Assembly: GCA_021234155.1 (NCBI GenBank)
Contig: JAJEKV010000001.1
Coordinates: forward strand, 14,184,356-14,248,355
Source: Isoetes taiwanensis
Taxonomy: Eukaryota > Streptophyta > Lycopodiopsida > Isoetales > Isoetaceae
Direction of reading: 5' to 3'
Length of the DNA stretch: 64,000 bases
The notes beneath the pieces were generated by a model that had not been told where the DNA came from, ran no database searches, and saw only the letters and a list, made by a program, of their open reading frames with translations. Shown here piece by piece: positions 58,990 to 64,000 of the stretch (the first letter of the stretch is position 1; each line of letters starts with the position of its first letter). The translations under genes were made by a program, and so were the position numbers.

Positions 58990-60200
58990 TCTCTTAAGCG
59001 CTTTGTTTCATCCTCTTAAAGTAGTGGCAGCTCTTAAACAGTCTTGTTTCATTTGGGCAACAGCCTATTTTCAAGGTATCTTCTACAATCCAAATTATGG
59101 CATCTACGTCCGAGCTTGTTGATGAAGGATCTTCAAATCCAGTCGAGATATTTTAATAGTGTAATGAAGTCTATTAAATTTGTCTTCTCAAAATTCTGCT
59201 TTTGGCATAACTTAAATCTGGTTTTTAGACCATAATTGCATTGGAACAGTTGCATGTAATCATTATATACTGTATGCTTTTTTATTGTAAGAATAATGGG
59301 TTACATTTATGGTTTGTCGGCATGGTATATTTCTTTATCTCCACATCATAGACTCAACTAGTGGCTTGGTTGGGTTAATACAATTTCTTTCTATGAATTA
59401 TCTGTGTGCTTCTTGTTAATTATGGATTTGGGACCCAGTTCAAATTGACATACTGTTTTTTTACCTCTACGGGGTGACTGAAAACTAGCCTTTCTGCTGG
59501 TCTGATAAAATTAAACCCATCGCCCATTAAATTATTTGAATCAAGGTTTATGTATTTGGTCACTTTCTACCCTAAAATATCAACATGACTGAGTTGAATG
59601 ATGGCTGCTAATGGTTTCAATTGGTTAACACGTTTCACCACATGGATGTTTTGCTGTTCCAGACCTATGCGTGCCTCTCTATAATATGGTTTATGATTTT
59701 TTTTACCTTAAATATTCATATGTCTTTTATTTCTTATCATACACGGAAGGTAATGCAACGCATTTGGATGTTTAAGCAAGGTTTGTTCTTATTATTTTTG
59801 GCTCCGGAATACGTAGCGAAATTAGACTGATGCAATCTAAATTTGTGCTACATTGAAACTTATTAATGTAATTCTTTCTGGACCGTGTTTTACATTCTTG
59901 AATACTAATAAGGTCTGACATCGATAACAAGTGGTTCTTTGCGACGACACCTGTAATACGGATTGCGAACTAACTACGTTTGTTTGCTTTCTATGGATGC
60001 AGGTAACAGCAAAGACCTTGACCTTTGATGTATTTGTACAACAGGAGTTGCCTTCGTAGAAGGGAGTAATTTGTTCTGTTGCTGTGAATGTTAATTTTAG
60101 TTTACTTTAAGAGAACAATGTTACGGTCTCATTTTTAATACTATCATACATTTAATTTGTTAAGAATAGTTTCATTGGGTTTAGCTACGGCTAAGGTGTT
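58990..60200. other. Transposon interior, no recognised gene
   Basis: AT-rich with no recognised domain in any frame. Poly-pyrimidine run at 60205-60232. Confidence 0.4.
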
Positions 60201-60234
60201 CTACACTCTCTCTCTCCCCCTCTCTCTCTCTCTA

Positions 60235-60430
60235 GTTCTAGATGCTAGATCTAGTGGTAACACACTAGATCTAGCAACTATAGGTCTCGAGTTCGAGACT
60301 GCCCAGAATCGCACTCTGAACTGTTGGGTGTCAAAACCCACAGACGCAATGTAAAGTGGTTGGGGGCAGGGCCCGACCAAGCAATGTAGTGTGGTGTGTG
60401 GTCACATGTCCAGTTGGATTCTCTCTCTCA
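60235..60430 (+). repeat. Candidate tRNA-derived SINE
   Basis: TAGTGGTAACACAC (A box, 60252-60265) and GGTCTCGAGTTCGAGACT (B box, 60283-60300) sit 31 bases apart, followed by about 130 bp of non-repetitive body (CAGAATCGCACTCTGAACTG to CATGTCCAGTTGGATTC). A CT run precedes it and a CT/CA run follows. The word CATGTGTCCAGTTGGAT also occurs at 24195. Confidence 0.55.
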
Positions 60431-60749
60431 CACGCACACACACACACACACACACTCTCTCACTGGATCTGATAGACTTGTTGGTCCCCATGGATGTTAA
60501 AAGTCCCCATGGATGTTAAAGTTAACAGTTCAATTCAATTTTGGGATCTTCGTAATGCCTTTGCATTCTAGTTTTCTATAAGCATGAGGGGTAGAGGGAC
60601 AATAGATGAGGTATTGCATTTTTACACATGGCATGTAATGACAACATGAATACTATATGGGGTGTCATATGGATGGGAGCAGTGCAATGATTGTATAATG
60701 ATGCTTACAAAATTGGCTATAAAGAACCTTAAAATATCACACCCCTTTA

Positions 60750-61140
60750 GAGAACCATACATCCTTTAGAAAAAACCTTCTTAAAAACTATACTTATAAA
60801 CCACACCTCCAAATACTACACCTCCTTAGAAACATCACCACCTCAAAAGAAAAAACCACAGTTCCTTTAACAAAAAACATACCTCCTTAAAAAACCACAT
60901 GTCCTAAAAGCAAAGACCACAGCTCCTTAAAAAAAAACTACACTTACTTATAAACCACATACACCTCCTTAAAAACACCATTACCTCAAAAGAAAAAACC
61001 ACAGTTCTTTTAACAAAAAACATACCTCCTTAAAAAACCACGCGTCCTAAAAAAACAAAAACCACAGCTCCTTAAAAAAATAACAGTGGACGTTCCTTGT
61101 CCACTTAAAAAACAACACCGTTAGTTAGTAAAACCACACC
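60750..61140. repeat. Right subterminal repeat region of the transposon
   Basis: More than ten copies of words such as CCTCCTTAAAAAACCAC, CTCAAAAGAAAAAACCACAG and CTTTAACAAAAAACATAC. A block of about 115 bp is duplicated (60839-60952 and 60965-61075). Such repeats flank transposase-binding ends in CACTA-type elements. Confidence 0.7.
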
Positions 61141-61247
61141 TCCCAGATCTACATGTAGGTTTTTTTGAAATCTCTGAATAAAGAACATGTGGACCTAAGA
61201 AAACTATACTTTTCAACAGTGGACCAAAACGCGGGGTGAGTGTGTGG

Positions 61248-62230
61248 CGCCGTGGTGAAAGCATGCTTCAGGGTAACGAAAGCTGATTCTGCTTCTACAG
61301 TCCATTCAAATGGCACGTCCTTAACCGTGAGGCGTGTCAAATGAAGGCCAATCTCCGAATAATCCCGAATGAAACGCCGATAGAAATTGGCAAACCCGAG
61401 AAAACACTGAACATCTCGAACGGATGAAGGTGTTTGCCACTCCAGAATAGTGCTAATCTTTTCGGGGTCCATAGAGACTCCATGTGGAGTGATGCGATAG
61501 CCAAGGAACTCCACATTATCCTGCTCGAATTGACACTTCTCAAGTTTGGCATATAATCCATGCTCACGAAGCTTCTGAAGGACCTGTCGAACATGCCTCT
61601 CATGTTCTTCGAGAGTCTTAGAATAAATAAGAATATCATCCAGATAGATGATAACAAAAGTGTCTAAGAACTCTCGAAAAACATTCATTTGCCATATGCT
61701 GGAATACTGCCGGAGCATTGGTAAATCCAAACGGCACTCAAAATGGCCATACCGAGTACAGAAAGCTGTTTTCCACTCATCACACTCCCGGATCCGAATA
61801 AGATTGTAGGCGCCCCGAAGATCAATCTTCGTAAAATAATGCGCACCTTGAAGTCGCTCCAACAACTCTGGGATCAGAGGAAGCAGATATCGATTCGGCA
61901 CCGTGATTTTGTTGAGGCCGCGATAATCAATGACCAGCCGTAGCGAATCATCCTTCTTTTTGACAAAGAAGATAGGCGCTCCAGTAGGGGACTGAGAATG
62001 TCGGATGAAGCCAGTGGCTAGATTCTCTTCAATATAATCCCGCAAAACCTTCAACTTAGCAGGAGATAGACCATATATCAGACCATATGGTGGCGTCGTC
62101 CCCGGCTGCAAATCAATAGGACAATCATATGGACGATGCTCTGGGAGTTTACTGGCCTTGACTTTGTCAAAAACATCAGAGAAATCGCCATATTTATCTG
62201 GGAGCATTGGAACAGGCTTTGCTGGTATCG
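61248..62230 (-). pseudogene. Ty3 reverse transcriptase
   Basis: A continuous minus-strand frame gives [75 protein letters not shown], the catalytic [12 protein letters not shown] (YxDD), [18 protein letters not shown] and [17 protein letters not shown], ending at AFTTAP where the transposon begins. Between HFE and FREFLD two small indels put about 20 residues, including the usual PFGL-NAP motif, out of frame. The overall frame is then restored, so the enzyme cannot be functional. The remainder of the fusion (RNase H) is at 48301-48673. Confidence 0.92.
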
Positions 62231-62790
62231 AGTTAGCCGACGGGTGAACCTGGATTGCAAATGCTGAACTTGGATCTTGCCTTCTAGGTTTATCGAACTC
62301 GCGAAAAGAAATCTTCGAGATACGAAACTGAGGGCATGAAGAAGCCTCTACAAAAGCAGGAGCAGGAACATGAGCAGGAACAGGAACATGAGCAAGAGCA
62401 ATTGGAACATGAACTGGAGCATGAACTGGATCAAGAACTGGAGCAGGAACAGGGACTGCATCAAGAACTAGAGCAGGAACAGCGACTGGAGCAAGAACTA
62501 GAGCAGGAACAGAGACTGGAGCAAGAACTGGAGCAGGAGCAGCAGCAGGAACCGGAACTGGAGCAGAAACTGGAGCTGGAGCTGGGACATCATTAAGAAT
62601 ATGATCAGAATCTGGGGCATGAACTAGAGCAGAGGCAAAAGGCAGATCAGAACATGGAACAGCAAGGACGGAGTCAGGGGCCCACGATACTGCACGGATC
62701 GAAGTCGATATTGGTGTAGAGACCTGATCTGCAGATGAACTGGAACTAGAGCTAGAACCAGCAAATCGAAATGATCTAGTACGCCAATCA
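62231..62790 (-). other. Low-complexity Pro/Ala/Val linker between protease and reverse transcriptase
   Basis: On the minus strand a hexamer-like repeat (62345-62600) encodes [16 protein letters not shown] sequence in the pol frame, followed upstream by a Ser-rich run ([12 protein letters not shown]). The plus-strand Glu/Gln/Leu-rich frame at 62336-62596 is its antisense shadow. Confidence 0.75.
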
Positions 62791-63240
62791 ATCTGCGGGT
62801 TATGTAGCTCAAGTCAGGGCAGACCCAAGACTATTGGCGCATGAGGACTAGCAATGAGATTGAAGGAAATACTACAAGAAACTCCTTCGAACAAAACCTG
62901 AAGAGGTGCAGTACATTCTGTGACTGCACCCGAGGAGATCTCCCATCCATCAATCACTTCGACAGAACCAGGATGCTCAACCTTGCTTCTAGGGATGGTG
63001 TGCTTACTGGCGAACGCATTATCCATAAAACAAGCATTTGCACCGCAATCAAGTTGCGACAACACTTGCAATCCTCCAACTTCTGATTTCAATGATATAG
63101 GGATGAAGAATGCCTTGCTGACCTTATCCGATGGAATAAACACGTCAAGAAATGTGGAAGGAATCTGAGAAAAGGAGGCCAGCCGATGAGAGACTCCTAC
63201 TACTCGGACCGGCCCCTGAAGTTTCCCGACTGACTTGGGC
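62791..63240 (-). pseudogene. Ty3 aspartic protease
   Basis: Minus-strand LSQLDCGANACFMD is the retropepsin active site (D-[ST/C]-G-A), followed by IDGWEISSGAVTECTAPLQV, NLIASPHAPIVLGLP, then [21 protein letters not shown] takes the place of the conserved Trp in GLP-x-LELHNP (about 62811), a likely TGG to TGA change that would end the polyprotein before reverse transcriptase. Confidence 0.85.
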
Positions 63241-63249
63241 GCTTCATCG

Positions 63250-63845
63250 GGCATCCACGAGCAATATGGCCAGCTTCTCCACAGTAGAGGCAAAGGTTAG
63301 CCTCTCTCTGACGCTGCTTCTCGGCGGCAGATAAAGGTCCTCGAACTACCGATCAATCTGCATAGGCTCAGGTCCTGACCTGCTGGATTCTACTGATGAC
63401 ACCGGGGAGGGCGTAGCTACAGGCGTTTGTGTGATTGGGAAGACCTGACTACGTATCTCTTGCCTACGTTCAAAGAGCCGATTATCACATCGAACTGCAA
63501 ATTTGATGGCTTCTTCCAGAGTCTGAGGATGTTCCATAGACAACAACATATCCTTGACATCCTTACGTAACCCCCTTCGGAAACAATCTCGAAGTGCAAC
63601 ATCATCCCAGGCAGTATCTACCGCAATTTGACGAAATTTTGATGCATATACTGAAGCTGGGCGAGAGCCTTGCCTTAGATTGCAAAGATTTGTGACTGCT
63701 GTACGCTGATGATCAGTGTCTCCAAAGCATGCCTTGAGCTCTGCGGTGAACGCAGCAAAATCTTGCAACTCTGAGGCTCCTTTCTCCAATAAAGGAGCAA
63801 ACCAACTTAGAGCTGGCCCTGTGAGGAGAGCATAAAATTCAGTTC
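63250..63845 (-). pseudogene. Ty3 gag (capsid region and zinc knuckle)
   Basis: Minus-strand GPALSWFAPLLEKGASELQD, FTAELKACFGD, NLRQGSRPASVYASKFRQIA, WDDVALRDCFRRGLRKDVKD and PEPMQIDR match the retrotransposon gag domain. A CX2CX4HX4C knuckle (CLYCGEAGHIARGC) follows at about 63255-63300 but in another frame, so a frameshift lies near 63345. Upstream of 63845 the frame breaks; the true gag start is not identified. Confidence 0.85.
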
Positions 63846-64000
63846 AAGTCTAAGCTTCAGCTGGGATTCAACTTCTTAATTCGATACGCATAAATGAGAT
63901 CTTGATTTGGTCAGAATTTGGAGGACAAGCTTCATCCTGGAGGTCCCTTTGATCCACTTGGCTTGGCAAAAGACCCTGATACCTTTGCGTAATCAAGGTA
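63846..64000. other. Window end, presumed Ty3 gag 5' region
   Basis: Broken minus-strand frames; no LTR or primer site was identified before the window ends. Confidence 0.3.

Noticed and set aside
62336..62596. Glu/Gln/Leu-rich 86-residue protein on the plus strand
   Set aside because: Antisense of the Pro/Ala/Val linker in the Ty3 polyprotein.

Overview
This is a stretch of plant nuclear DNA made mostly of nested and decayed transposable elements, with few genes. The plant assignment rests on an intron-bearing thaumatin-like protein gene, a PPR-protein remnant, a nodulin-like MFS exon, Mutator-like and copia remnants, and a chromodomain Ty3 element. The Ty3 element reads more like the chromoviruses of fungi and seed-free plants than the common angiosperm lineages. 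With the TE density, this suggests a large-genome fern, lycophyte or gymnosperm. That is inference; no species can be named.

Layout. 1-13.6 kb: mostly unrecognised DNA with an isolated exon of a nodulin-like/NFD4-type MFS transporter (minus, 5.9-6.2 kb), a PPR pseudogene (minus, 7.2-7.9 kb) and a broken copia gag-protease-integrase piece (minus, 11.4-12.9 kb). 13.67-14.81 kb: the only gene that looks intact, a two-exon thaumatin-like protein with TATA box, signal peptide and polyadenylation signal. 15.2-18.2 kb: a 30-bp dyad minisatellite, a Mutator-like transposase pseudogene with two short introns, and directly behind it a histone H3-fold remnant that resembles CENH3. 20.1-20.7 kb: a chimeric duplicate in which 83 bp of copia integrase is joined to thaumatin exon 2, then cut by the end of a CACAC-ended DNA transposon. 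27.3-29.4 kb: a 19-bp repeat array that switches strand three times, followed by an unknown TE-like coding remnant. 30.5-30.9 kb: a series of 26-nt palindromes.

35.97-40.83 kb: a complete non-autonomous LTR element (LTRs 447 and 381 bp, 5-bp target duplication ACAAG) inserted in an older duplicated repeat that occupies 35.7-44.6 kb. 46.06-63.85 kb: a minus-strand Ty3 chromovirus with 3' LTR, polypurine tract, chromodomain, integrase, RNase H, reverse transcriptase, protease and gag; its 5' LTR lies beyond the window. The Ty3 pol gene is split between reverse transcriptase and RNase H by a 12,571-bp transposon (48,674-61,244) with 31-bp inverted termini and a 3-bp target duplication TGG. That transposon carries a 1.6-kb foldback palindrome, a 2.9-kb 19-bp array, tRNA-like SINE heads and a 204-bp CT microsatellite.

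The genes do not form a pathway. The biology is transposon nesting, gene-fragment capture, and at least five unrelated repeat families that independently show short dyad (hairpin) units.
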